Assembly (NCBI GenBank): GCA_021613535.1
Contig: CP075496.1
Span: forward strand, 2,418,001-2,482,000
DNA length: 64,000 nt
Direction: 5' to 3'
DNA from: Adineta vaga
Lineage: Eukaryota; Rotifera
Shown: one piece after another, positions 49,225 to 60,354 of the stretch
How the letters are laid out: each line of letters starts with the position of its first letter
How positions within the stretch are numbered: the first letter of the stretch is position 1
Notes under the pieces: generated by a model
What the model was told of the DNA's origin: nothing
Database searches by the model: none
What the model saw: only the letters and a program-made list of their open reading frames with translations
Made by a program: the position numbers and the translations under genes

Positions 49225-52200
49225 ATGCCTCATCATCGACGAAGTAAATCATATCAACTTCGAAATCATGAAATAGATCCTTTATTAACTTATGAAGGCA
49301 TTAAAACCAATCCATTACCATATATTGATAGTGCCATTCATCTTCCAGATGATCATTCTCTTTGTTTAGTTGAACTTTATTATGAACATTGGGATGTGAA
49401 TGTGACAACGGAACAGATCTTTCTACATGATCCATTTCTTTTTTCAAATAATGATAATAACGAAGAAGAAAATACTTATTTGAAAAACATCATTCATCCA
49501 CTAAAATGGTTGTATGATCTAATCAAAAATGATCAATTACAAATTTATTATTCAACTAAAGAATGTACATTAACATTACATTATTCGTTAATTTCTAAAA
49601 GAAATTTTAATTTATTTATATTTTATAAATCTTGTAAAGATAATGAAAAAACAAATCGATTTTTCAAACAATTATTTATATTTGATGATTATCAATCAAT
49701 TTCTCAATTGAATAATAATGATACGAATGCCATGAATATTATTGATTTTATCTATCAAGAAATTCAAGCAACAACAATGTTTAATATCGATCAAAACAAT
49801 TCATTAATTGCAGTAGACTCATTTTTAAAAAATGATGTGATACAATTGAAAGAACATCAAATTAAATCAAGTAAAACGAAAATATTTTTCAAAAAAAGAA
49901 ACTTTCTAATCTCTTTGATTTCTTTTCTTTTTAGTTAATTGGATGCTTAAACGAGAACAAGAATATTCATCTACAATTGTTTATACACCATTACATTGTT
50001 GTCATGATCTGTTGGATAAATTATTTTATGTTCATATTATTGACGGTGTTATATTACATAAAGATGAAATTACTAAGTATGATCGGGAACAATTTTCTAT
50101 ATCAGGTGGTATACTTTGTGATGAAATGGGTCTTGGGAAAACAATGTGCGTATTATTAACTTCACTATTAAATAAATGTCCAGATGATTTCCTGATAAAA
50201 CAAGTTTCACAATCCCTCGATGATCAAAATTTAACCAATTTTAAAAGATTCAAAGCTGATGATTCCATGGATTTACCTTGTCTTTGTGGAAAAATCATTC
50301 AAACTCAAAGAAGAAATTCACGATCAATTGAAAATTCTTCTTTGATCTGTACACAATGTTCTCGTTATATACATAGGAATTGTTTTATTCAAGATGATAC
50401 AGATCAACAACAACCATTTCTTTGTCCATATTGTGAACAACGTCTTCCAGATAGTAATGAATTATTATCTACAAGTGCAACATTAATTGTTGCACCAGGA
50501 GCAATTATTGATCAATGGATCGAAGAAATCTATAAACATTTGGATTGTCCTTTAAAAATTTACATGTACGAAGGTATTGTGAATAAAATTCCAATACCAG
50601 ATCGACGTTTTTTGGCTAAACAAGATTTTATATTTTGTTCATATGAAAATTTACGAAAAGATATTCATCATAATGAATCTTGTTCAAAAGAACAACATGC
50701 AACACGAACACACGTACGAAGATATGAATACTTAATTAGTCCGTTATTAAGACTAAAATTTTGGCGTTTAGGTTAGTTGATGAATTGTCTTTCAATCGAT
50801 ATATATATATTCATTTTATCTTTTAGTACTTGATGAAGCACAAATGTAAGTCGATATCTATGTCATTATTTCTTCTCATTTAGTTTTATTAGGGTTGATA
50901 CACCAAATGCTCCTACATCAATAATGGCTCGATCACTTGTAGCACACCATCGATGGTAAACGATTTATCATGTATTTCTTTTTCATTGCATGTTTTTTAA
51001 ACTTAATTTAGGTTTGTTACGGGTACACCGTTTCATCGTTCAATTAATAATCTTGAAGGAATCGTTCAATATTTATTTCCATCGATTAGTATACCACGTG
51101 ATCAAGTATCTACATTATTGCGAAAGAAAGATAAAATCAACGAAGTATTTCTCTCATGGTTAATGAATTTTCTTAAATTAATTACACGACGAACATCTCG
51201 TCAGTGTTTAAATGATTTACCTGAACAATATGGTATTTGTTTTGAAATTTTATGTAGAAAGCAAAACTTTCTAAATTTATTTAGAACGTGTAATACGCTT
51301 ACAATTTTCTGAACTTGAACGAATGTATTATGATCGTATTTGGAATGAATGTCGTGATGAATTCAAACGAGAATTTCAACATCTCTGGCAAAAAAGAGAA
51401 CGAGAAAGAAATGGTAATGAAAATTGTCTTACCTACTTTCTTATTTGTTCTTTCTATTCTTATTCGCCTAGGAGGTATTTCACTAGAAGAATCTGTAACA
51501 TGGACATTAGATTCCAATAATGAAATTGATATGAATGATATTCATTTCTTGTCATCAACTGCACGTAGTTGTTTACAAACTCCATTAATTAAACTTCGTT
51601 GTTTATGTGATCATCCTCAAGTTGGTGCATATGGTGTTCGGTAAAATTGATTTATCATAGAATTTACTTTCCACCATATATATATATATATTGTTTTCTA
51701 TGTAGACATAACGATCCAGCATTAGTTCATTATTATAATCGTTTTCATTATTCTTCGAATCGAAATTTTTCTATTCGACATTCGAAGAATTTATTAGAAA
51801 GTACTACACCATTAACAAAAGATGATCAACCATTTACAATGAAAGATTTACTTGATTTATTAACAGCACGAGAATTGGAAAGTGGTGAAGATTGTCTTCG
51901 TCTTTCATTATTAAATTTTAATGGTCTAGCAAGTTTATATTTAATTCAATATGAACATGAAATTACTCGATCAATTACAGAAAATAATAATAAAAATGAT
52001 CAATATTATATTCAAATGGCTATTCGAACATATGAACGTGTGATTGAAACAGCTGAAACTTATAAAGAAACATTTCATGCTGATTCATTTCAATTAGCAC
52101 ATGCTTATTACAATCTTTCACATTCAATTACACTTTTAACTAAACTTGACTCATTTAATACAGATTATAGTAAATTCACTAGTTCGGAAGCTTGGGATGA

Positions 52201-54300
52201 ATTCAATAAAATCAAACAACGACATCAAACTCAATCGGAACACGAAATGAGTGATGCATGGAAGAAATTCAATGAAAAATTATTAGATAACAAGGATGTT
52301 CGTAATGATATTAAAGCATTACTTCAAGAAATTTCCACGTATGTTAAACCAATAGAAAATGAAAAACTTGATATACAGTATCATGTCAATCGAGAACGAC
52401 GATTACCATTCACAACATGGAATGGATTTTTATTTAAATTAGTTGAAGAATTTGATAAATTACAACGAATTCGAGAGAATTTATTAATCTATACTGAAGC
52501 ATTAAAACGAACACCAAATGATAATGAGGTTGCAAAGATGAATACATGTTCAAAATGTGGTTTAGATAATGATTCGTCCAATGAATATATTTGTATCTTT
52601 TGTGAATGTGATCCTGTAATGAAAAGTTATAATTGCAGGTAAATATACAAAATTTTTCAGTCATTTTTCGAAAATCTTTTCTTATATTTAAGTCTTCAAC
52701 CAGAATTATATTCTGAAAAACAAATAAATGAAGATGATGGTGCATATGTTGTTTATTATATTAATGAAATTCTTTCCAAAGGATCAATGCGTTCACATGA
52801 ATCAACACGTCAATTAGCAAAATTATTACGAACAGATTGGAATGATTTATTGAAAAAACTTCGACTAGAAAACACATCTGCACGAGCATATTCTCAACAA
52901 TTAAAACATTTATATTTATCTCTAGATGAAATGCTTCAATGTACTTCACGTTTAGAATATTATATTGGTGATCTTAAATCTCGTCCAAAAAAACATTTAA
53001 ATCGTTTTCGTTTTAATGCAGAAATGATTGAAGAAGAACGTCGTGATTTTGATCAACAAGCAATTGATTATTTGAAAAAAGTGATTAAACATCGTCATCA
53101 ATTTAATTATTTTCAAGAACAACAACAAGATTATTATCGTTCAATTACAACAACAAATCTTCTACCAAATCAACGAACAAAATGTCCAATGTGTCATGAA
53201 TTATTTGGTGATGATCGACCTGATGTTTGTTTTTTTCTTTGTGGACATTTTTTTTGCCGAGAATGTACATTACAATGGAAAAAACATATTGCTGATCAAC
53301 GACTTAATCGTTCACGTCTCAAATGTCCTATTTGTATGTTTAAATTACTATTTTCTAGTTTCATTTTCAATTGTATTCTATTTCAGGTCGACGAGATATT
53401 CCTATCAATTCGTTAACTGTTCTTAAATGGCAAAATCAAAATTGTACACAAGAAAAACCATCGATAGAAAGTACTCCTTCAGATAATATATCAATTCCAC
53501 GTATACGTCGTTTAATTGAAACACAAGAACAATTAACTATTCAAGGACGTTATGGTACGAAAGTAGATTCAATTGTTTCATTTATTCTTAATCTTCTCAA
53601 CGATGATATTCAACAATCAACAACGAATGTAACAACAACAATGATTAATTTTAGACCACCAGTGAAAATTCTTGTCTTTTCACAATTTACAGATATACTC
53701 AGTGTTCTAGCTATTTCATTGAAATTAAATGCAATATCTCATTTACAATTTACATCAACAAAAATTCTTCAGCAATTTCGACAAGATCCAGCTATTAATG
53801 TTCTTTTAATGCCACTTGGAAAAGGTAAAATTTTCTTTCAAAAAAAAAGATCACTCATCATCTTTCTTTAGGAGCAAATGGTTTGAATTTAACTGAAGCT
53901 CAACATGTTATTCTTGTTGAACCTCAACTTCATCGATCCGTAGAATTACAAGCTATTGCACGTGTTCGTCGTCTTGGTCAAAAATTCAATACATACGTCT
54001 ATCGAGTATATAGAATTGTTTATGAAAATAAACATTTGTTTTGAATTCTTATTTTTCTAGTTTATTATTAATGATACTGCTGAAGAAGTTGTTCTTGCTG
54101 ATTCTCGAACAGCACAAACCATACCAGTGAATAATCAAACAACAACAGCAATTCGATCGGAACATTCATCGACAAGTCGTGCAGCATCATTTGCAGATGT
54201 TGAACTATTGTATGAAATAAATATGGCGAGAAAAATCTTTGTTAAACCATTACAATCAACAACAAATGAAACAAAATTAAATCCATCTCTTGACGAATAA
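49225..54300 (+). CDS. SHPRH: SHPRH-type SNF2 ATPase and RING E3 ubiquitin ligase
   Basis: Twelve exons (49225-49870, 49935-50771, 50827-50845, 50893-50955, 51012-51232, 51285-51413, 51472-51640, 51706-52638, 52693-53333, 53387-53824, 53872-54005, 54061-54300) give 1489 residues. NWMLKRE (217-223) opens the SNF2 core, and DEMGLGKT (278-285) is the ATP site. A PHD finger is inserted next (about 315-370, CLCG to CPYC), then LDEAQM as the Walker B box (496-501). A long helical insert precedes the RING (CPMC at about 1170, CGHFFCREC, CPIC). The helicase C lobe ends with VELQAIARVRRLGQ. SHPRH polyubiquitinates PCNA in damage tolerance. The linker-histone domain of vertebrate SHPRH is not visible. 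The DEAQ box sits on a 19-base exon. Confidence 0.95.
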
Positions 54301-54432
54301 AAGAACCTGATTGATCGTTTTTCGCTTTACCGACAGATTTGTGTATATTTTTTCGAATAAAATATTTTCAATAAACCAGATCGATATTTACCTATTTGTC
54401 TAGTCTATGTATATTTAGATAGATAAAATTAT

Positions 54433-55218
54433 ATGGTTTTTCCTATTGATTTTTTTCAATCACTTATTCAAAATTGGCACAAATCATTCATTCTTCTGAT
54501 CTGTTTCGTTTTAATTATTGTATGTCTATTTATTGTCTATTCTGCACCTCGATTTGTGATTGGTTTTCTTTCGAAAATATATCCTGATGTTCTATTTTCA
54601 ATTGATTTACCATCTGATTTACGATATGTTGCATTGACAATTGATGATTTTCCAAATGTTCATAATCTTTCAGTAAGCTTTCAAATACTTGAAATTCTCC
54701 GTTTATACAATGCTCAATGTACATTCTTTACAATTGGATCACATATTGAAAAATATGAAAATTCGCCTCAGATACGAGCATTATTTGAACGTCTAATTGC
54801 TGATGGGCATGAAGTTAGTAATCATGGTTGGCATGATGAACAAGCAATTCGTCTATCACCAACCGAACTTGAAAAACAGATAATTAATACACAAAGATTG
54901 ATCAATAATTATACATCATCAAATAATAGATGGTTTCGACCAGGTTCAGGTTTTTTCAATCAAACAATGATTCAACTTTGTCGTAGACTTGATTATCGAT
55001 TAGTCTTAGGTTCAATCTATCCACATGATCCACAAATACCTCGACCACGATTGAATTCATTTTTTATTGAACATAAATTATATCCAGGTGCTATTATTAT
55101 ATTACATGATCGATTTGTTACAATTGAAACATTGAAACGAGTTTTACCCGAGATACAAAAACGAAATTATCATGTTGTAACCTTAACACAATTGATGGCA
55201 TTAAAAACGAATAAGTAG
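54433..55218 (+). CDS. Membrane-anchored polysaccharide deacetylase (NodB fold, fungal-like)
   Basis: A single exon of 261 residues. One hydrophobic helix (about 18-37) near a short N-terminal segment suggests a type II membrane protein. The NodB domain (about 60-255) has YVALTIDDFPN (65-75, the metal-binding Asp pair), SNHGWHD (129-135, the two metal His), RWFRPGSGFF (166-175) and the late LHD (224-226). The block YRLVLGSIYPHDPQIP is a marker I associate with a fungal deacetylase family and not with animal chitin deacetylases. Substrates of the fold are N-acetylated glycans such as chitin; this one's is unknown. It starts 132 bases after SHPRH, with an AG (54417-54418) 14 bases before the ATG. 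Confidence 0.9.
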   Translation: MVFPIDFFQSLIQNWHKSFILLICFVLIIVCLFIVYSAPRFVIGFLSKIYPDVLFSIDLPSDLRYVALTIDDFPNVHNLSVSFQILEILRLYNAQCTFFTIGSHIEKYENSPQIRALFERLIADGHEVSNHGWHDEQAIRLSPTELEKQIINTQRLINNYTSSNNRWFRPGSGFFNQTMIQLCRRLDYRLVLGSIYPHDPQIPRPRLNSFFIEHKLYPGAIIILHDRFVTIETLKRVLPEIQKRNYHVVTLTQLMALKTNK

Positions 55219-55521
55219 CACAAATAGTTATTCTGATACTTCATTTCAAATTCCTTATCAATACTTGAATAGTACTAGATTGATCAATTGTCCTTCAAAT
55301 TGCTTCGCTTTTTCTTTGCTCTCGTTTTGAATAAAATCAATTAACTATTGAACTTTGAGCAGGAAGGTTATCATATATAACATTCATATCAAAGAAAGAG
55401 AAAAAGAAACGGAATGTATTTTGACTTTGCACAAGATTAGAAGAACAAAAACTACAAGACAATCGAATACAGTAAATAATAGCTACTAAGACAATAAAAA
55501 AAAAGTCGAAAGAAATTGTGT
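55219..55521. other. Convergent 3' flanks
   Basis: A 303-base gap between two convergent stops; 3' UTR sequence only. Confidence 0.4.
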
Positions 55522-55968
55522 TTATAATTTGACCATTTCAATAGTTGATCCTTTTTGTTTTAAATGAAGACACAGTGCAGCTAATGCACATCCAGTTATT
55601 CCGAAACAAACATCTAATGATATAATCGAACCTTGTTCTTGATCGGTCGTATTTATATTATTAGTAAAATAATATAAATAAATAATCGAAGCTAATTGAA
55701 AGCTAAGGAAAACAACTAGAAATGTAATAAATAATTTCAAACGATGATAATCATGATAGAGAAGAACATAAATTCCAATAATACAAAGGATTGTTGAAAA
55801 TAAACCATAGGATAAACCGAGACCAGTAAACAGATATGATAATGAATAAAAATAACCTATATGAACACCGATGACTGATATACCACTTAAACCCATAAGA
55901 ACTAACATTATTTCTGAGATGAATGATGTTGGAGACATTATTGTTACGACTTTATGATTATCTTCCAT
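55522..55968 (-). CDS. Unknown four-helix membrane protein
   Basis: A single exon of 148 residues counted from the first true ATG at 55968; the frame is open further upstream but without Met. After a short polar start (MEDNHKVV), four hydrophobic segments follow: about 16-36, 42-68, 75-98 and 120-138. The loop between helices 3 and 4 carries NNINTTDQEQ, with a possible N-glycosylation site. The layout recalls four-span proteins such as the MARVEL or TMEM classes, but no family signature is seen. No intron is present. The function is unknown. Confidence 0.7.
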   Translation of the reverse strand: MEDNHKVVTIMSPTSFISEIMLVLMGLSGISVIGVHIGYFYSLSYLFTGLGLSYGLFSTILCIIGIYVLLYHDYHRLKLFITFLVVFLSFQLASIIYLYYFTNNINTTDQEQGSIISLDVCFGITGCALAALCLHLKQKGSTIEMVKL

Positions 55969-56320
55969 TGTAGTTCTATTTATTAGATTGAATGATGAGT
56001 TAAGTTTAAAAGCTCGATAGGAGTATGTATGACTCTCTATGACAACGGGCAACTACGCAATTGAGTTCAACCGTAGACGAAGAGGAGAAGAGAGTAAAAG
56101 GTAAACTCAGAGAAAAAAAAAGGGAGCGAGTTATAATGCATTATACGAGTGAACTCGACTTATGTATAGTAGGAAAGAAAGAAAGAATAACATATGACAG
56201 AATGTTAACAAATTCTAGAGAGATTGTTATACATATGAAATAAAAATCAACGAGATTCATCATGTTTTTTATTTATTAAAAAGTTCTAAAGAACTAATAA
56301 GCTTTATTGAGTTTATATGA

Positions 56321-56923
56321 TTATTGTTGAAGTTTATCAAGATATTCATTCCATTGTTCAATTGTCCAACTCGAACTTATTTCCGAATCTTCTAAACCAT
56401 CAACAAAAACAGTTGGTGAAACATGAACAGCATGTTTTCTTGCATATTTAACATGATATTTAACATCCACTGTAAAACCATTGCCAGCATTAGCTTCTGT
56501 TCGTTTAATACGAAATTGATTAATATCAAGTTTAATTTGTGTTTCTTCATTCAATATCGATAAGATCTTTTGATAAATTTCAACTTGAGATTTATCTTCG
56601 ATATGTTCATCGAATAATTCACGTTGTCGTTTAAATAAACTTGTTATCGCATCAAAAAGTCGACTTGGTTGTTCACGAGCAACAGCCATAATCACCGTAT
56701 GGACAAGTGTTGATTGTATATGCCATGGTTGAATTTGATGACGAAATATAAATTGTATTTGAGATTTAAATTTCTCGGGAAGATTATTTTCTACTACTAC
56801 TGTTGACCAAAGACGAGCACTAAATGGACAAACTAGATCAAGAAATAATTCGATTGTATGACGAATTTGTTCATTTGATGATTTATTTAATGCATATGCA
56901 GCATATTTTGGTAAAAGCGACAT
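56321..56923 (-). CDS. Thioredoxin-fold DsbA-like protein (fungal-like)
   Basis: A single exon of 200 residues. LFLDLVCPFSARLW (27-39) places a CxxS-type motif, Cys32-Pro-Phe-Ser35, after the first strand of a thioredoxin fold. A helical insert follows, and VSPTVFVDG (168-176) supplies the cis-Pro loop, as in the DsbA/thioredoxin_4 group. With one Cys, the site could act as a monothiol or glutathione-type enzyme but not as a disulfide oxidase. The block IFRHQIQPWHIQSTLVH matches a family I know mainly from fungi. No signal peptide or membrane helix is visible, so it is probably cytosolic. No intron is present. It stands beside other intronless, foreign-looking genes. Confidence 0.8.
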   Translation of the reverse strand: MSLLPKYAAYALNKSSNEQIRHTIELFLDLVCPFSARLWSTVVVENNLPEKFKSQIQFIFRHQIQPWHIQSTLVHTVIMAVAREQPSRLFDAITSLFKRQRELFDEHIEDKSQVEIYQKILSILNEETQIKLDINQFRIKRTEANAGNGFTVDVKYHVKYARKHAVHVSPTVFVDGLEDSEISSSWTIEQWNEYLDKLQQ

Positions 56924-57405
56924 TGTATATTCTATAACTGATTACACGACACGAAAAGAACGTGTTTTTAATCCTTGTTTTCTATTCGGGTATATCGCAC
57001 ATAAACAAAATGTATGTGTCATACTACGTATAATAATAGTCAACCAACCGTTTGTTTTTCTTCCTTATTTCTTGAGAGGGTAATTTCATGGAAACTCAAC
57101 TACTTTTTTCGAAAGAAATTTTCTTTCAATTTTTTCTCTATCATAAAGTGGCTATACTTTAAAAAGTATTTTCGATGAAAAACAAATGTGTGTATGTATG
57201 ACCCTCATACATATAAACATCGAGTTCTAGACCGTTTTCTCAAGACATGTCAGGATGTTCGGATTGAAAAATAGATTTTTCACTAGTAGTCTTTCATTTA
57301 TTTGTCTTCGTCACAAATGAATACCGAAATGAAAGTCATGCATTGAATGTCTTTTCGAGTCTGAAAGACTTTTTTAATCACAATTCAGTATATTATGTTA
57401 CTTTA
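56924..57405. other. Intergenic region
   Basis: About 480 bases upstream of the thioredoxin-fold gene. It presumably holds that gene's promoter; no other feature is seen. Confidence 0.4.
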
Positions 57406-57745
57406 TTATTTAAGTCCAAAAACAATTGTATTCAAATAGTCAAAAATACTCATTTCTGTAATTTTAAGTCGAAAAATAAAATCATTGATGAATTTAAAAT
57501 ACTTTGGTTTTTCGGTTGACGAGCTCAGAATATGAACAGTATCATCTTCTGTTGAAGAAAGTTCTGCTATTCGTTCTTTACTTAAAGGCTGTTGTGTAAT
57601 AGAAATACCGCGCCAATACCATCTGCAGCTCCTTTCCCATGTCATGTTGCTGTGAATGTCCAGCTTGCATCAAATCCAAAATCTGCCTTGTAATAAAATT
57701 AGATCCGAAATATTGGAATTCTTCTTCATTTGACTGCTAGCACCA
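57406..57745 (-). pseudogene. Decayed fragment of a multicopy, transposon-like gene
   Basis: Read on the minus strand from 57745, broken frames give SDGASSQMKKN, then FGFDASWTFTAT, a stop, then HGKGAADGIGA, followed by a degenerate open frame to 57406. The blocks resemble the DGxSSQFKN and W.F.ATSHGKGAVDGIGG motifs that I recall from a large, poorly annotated family repeated in many animal genomes. There is at least one stop and one frame change, so the copy is dead. Family assignment rests on memory of these motifs and is moderate at best. Confidence 0.4.
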
Positions 57746-58498
57746 TCACTAGAAATATGAATAGAACTGACGTACACGTAAGCATCCATGCAGATCTATT
57801 TACCTATAGTTGAAAATAGTTGGTAGTGTAATACTCGATAGGTTGATTTCAACTATTCAGGTATTCAGTTATTCATTCGCGGCAACCTCTATATTCTATA
57901 GTATTTGTTCATACCCTTTGTGAAACAGCACAAGTACTAGTAGTGGGGCCACAAAGTGTGACTGATGAAAGAAATAAGTGAATTGCAACACTATAGGTGT
58001 GTACGTATCTATTCAAATGAAGGAAAATGATGTAAACGAAGAATGATCAGAAGAAGAAGAAGAAGAAGTAGACTGAAGATAAACGATAATGATTTAATCA
58101 ATCAGAGAAAAGAAGCGCCACATCCTCATTCATACTCGATCTCTCAGACCCATTGTTTATTTTAGTTGAACCAGAATTCGATGTTTGCATCTAGAATTCA
58201 GTCGGAGATCGTCGAGAGATATCAAAAGAAGAATTAGTTCCGCTGGAATGCATTTGCTGAAAGTATAGTAACTTATTTCATGAAGACTTGATTTAGAAGG
58301 AAAGAGAGTAATAATGTCTACAATGTATATGTTATATCCCACGGAAATGTCCTAGAACTCGATATTCCTATGCAAAAAAGATTGCATTTTTTTCACCAAA
58401 AATAGTTTTTAGAGCATACCGACGTTTTAATGGAAAATAATTTTAAAAAAAACTCTTTCCAGAAATGCGGTTGGATATCCACATGGACTTATCCAAAA
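57746..58498. other. Intergenic region
   Basis: About 750 bases with no supported coding sequence, between the decayed fragment and the end of the multispan protein gene. Confidence 0.4.
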
Positions 58499-59759
58499 TC
58501 ACATGGATCCAGCAGGACGATTTCCTGTTGGTATTTCTTCTCGTAAATATCTTACAGTAAATAAAATAACTTTTACACAAAAGAAAATTAAACAAAGGAT
58601 AATAATTATCACAATTAATATTTGATTAAAAGATTTTTCTTTCAATAATCTCCAATGTTTTATTAGAATGCCTGTAAAAGCAATAAACCAAACCAACCAG
58701 GGAGACCATGTATAAGCCATTTGTGAAGGATAGATAAAATTTTCCAGGATCCAGTAAACACAAATACCAACTGTTAGAAAAGCTAAAGATATTGTTGTTG
58801 CCCAACCTTCAGCATGTAAGTCTAATTTTTTCTTTAACCATATTGTAAAATTGAGTGACGAAGCAACAAGTAACCAAGCTGAATAAACTGCATGACCATT
58901 TAAAACAATAAAACGCATTATCCAAATATCATTTGTTCTATAAAGTATGTCAATACAATGAATATCGAAAAGAAAGAATATGAATCTTGAAAGTTTATAC
59001 TTATTCAATTGAATAAAATCCCATCGTGTATGCCAAAGAAGAATATGATCGAATACTGTTGCACCAACTATTGTTGCTAACATAAGATAAATTACAATAG
59101 TTGATAACTAAAACGTTTTCAAAAAGAATTCTATCATACAAGTAGACAAATGTATAACTTACTCCAAATTTTAATCGATCCCATAGAAATAACCAAAATG
59201 CATTGAGAAGCATATTCGCAGTAAAAAGAATGAAAATAGCCACATGCAATGTATAGGGATGAATGTAAAAATAACCAACATCCGTCGTTCGCCAGATATT
59301 AACAATGGAATAGATGAGAAAAGCTAACTAATGAAGAAGATATTTGTAAATATCAATTATTTTACATATGTAAAATCTTACTTGCCAGGAATAGATCAAT
59401 CCCCATAATGAAAATGTAGGTCCTGCGGGTGTAAATTCTGTAGGATTTTCATCACTTACTTTTGCAGTTGATTTATTAAAAATTTCTTTCAAAACAATCA
59501 AATATTACTTTAGGCAGCAATCAAATTTGATTTTAACTTACTATTCGGTCCACTCGAAGCAAGTCCATTGATACAACAAGTAAAAATGAAAGATAATAAG
59601 GCAATAAAAATAGATGCAATGACACCACCTTCATGTGAACTTCCTGGTGCTGTGTCATTACCAAATGAACTTTTAACTTAAATAAAAAGAATATATTGGA
59701 ATGAAATTGAACATTTTTATTCAAGAATAGTTCGAAATCTTACTGAAGAAGTTACTCAT
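58499..59759 (-). CDS. Multispan membrane protein with TspO/MBR-like features
   Basis: Six exons (59759-59744, 59676-59542, 59485-59382, 59327-59163, 59107-59001, 58937-58499) give 321 residues; the first exon holds only 16 coding bases. After a short N terminus a hydrophobic segment (about 25-45) is followed by a linker. PAGPTFSLWGLIYSWQ (about 69-84) then resembles the PAGxxFxxWxxIY entry of TspO/MBR-like proteins. Around eight further hydrophobic, Trp-rich segments run to the end, with DRLKFG and HTRWDFIQLNK loops. It is longer than true TspO (about 160 residues, five helices), so it belongs to a related long family or only shares this motif. Porphyrin or sterol binding should not be assumed. 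Confidence 0.75.
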
Positions 59760-60354
59760 AAATGAAATATTTGTTTTCGTACAATTCAGTCTGTACGTCA
59801 ATGATGAAGACGGTGAAATGACAAAAAAATATTCGTCATAATTATATAACAGGTAGAAGAGTACTTTTGTTCTCCATGCGACAACGTAATAAAGTCAATT
59901 TTATGACAGCTAGAAGAAAAAAAGAACGAGTTTTATTATGATGTGTGTACAAAAAACGTGATTATAGAAACGTCAAATATAACTCAAATTGAATATTATT
60001 TCATATTTACTATAAATAGATCAGATTTGTACAGTTTTAGATTGTAATTCATTCGTTTCTAGTCAAAATTCAAGATTATATAAAAGTTACTGTAGATGTC
60101 GTGAGTTACAGTAACTTTCATCTATCTTTTCACATTGGTGAAACTATTTTACCTATAGTAGACGATGAAAATTTGTAAATGTAGAGTGGAGGTTCTTTCT
60201 TTCTGTTGATTATTTTTTTTTGTTGCTTATTATTGGATTGTATGGATTTCTTTCATCTTCTTTTACCCATCCTAATTTTGATTCTGATCAACGGAAATTA
60301 TTTGATTGTATTCTTTCAGATTAATATCATTATCTCGTCAGTACCGTTGCTAGA
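59760..60354. promoter_or_regulatory. Divergent region before eL21 with perfect hairpin
   Basis: This 595-base gap separates the multispan gene (-) from eL21 (+). A perfect 12-base inverted repeat (aaagttactgta at 60083-60094 and tacagtaacttt at 60107-60118) has a 12-base spacer. A T/C tract with AG (60318-60319) stands 35 bases before the eL21 ATG, suiting trans-splicing. Confidence 0.5.
60083..60118. repeat. Perfect 12-bp inverted repeat (hairpin)
   Basis: Arms at 60083-60094 and 60107-60118 are exact reverse complements, with a 12-base loop. It could be a palindromic factor site, a footprint of a small mobile element, or a transcript hairpin. It lies about 240 bases upstream of the eL21 start. 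Confidence 0.7.
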
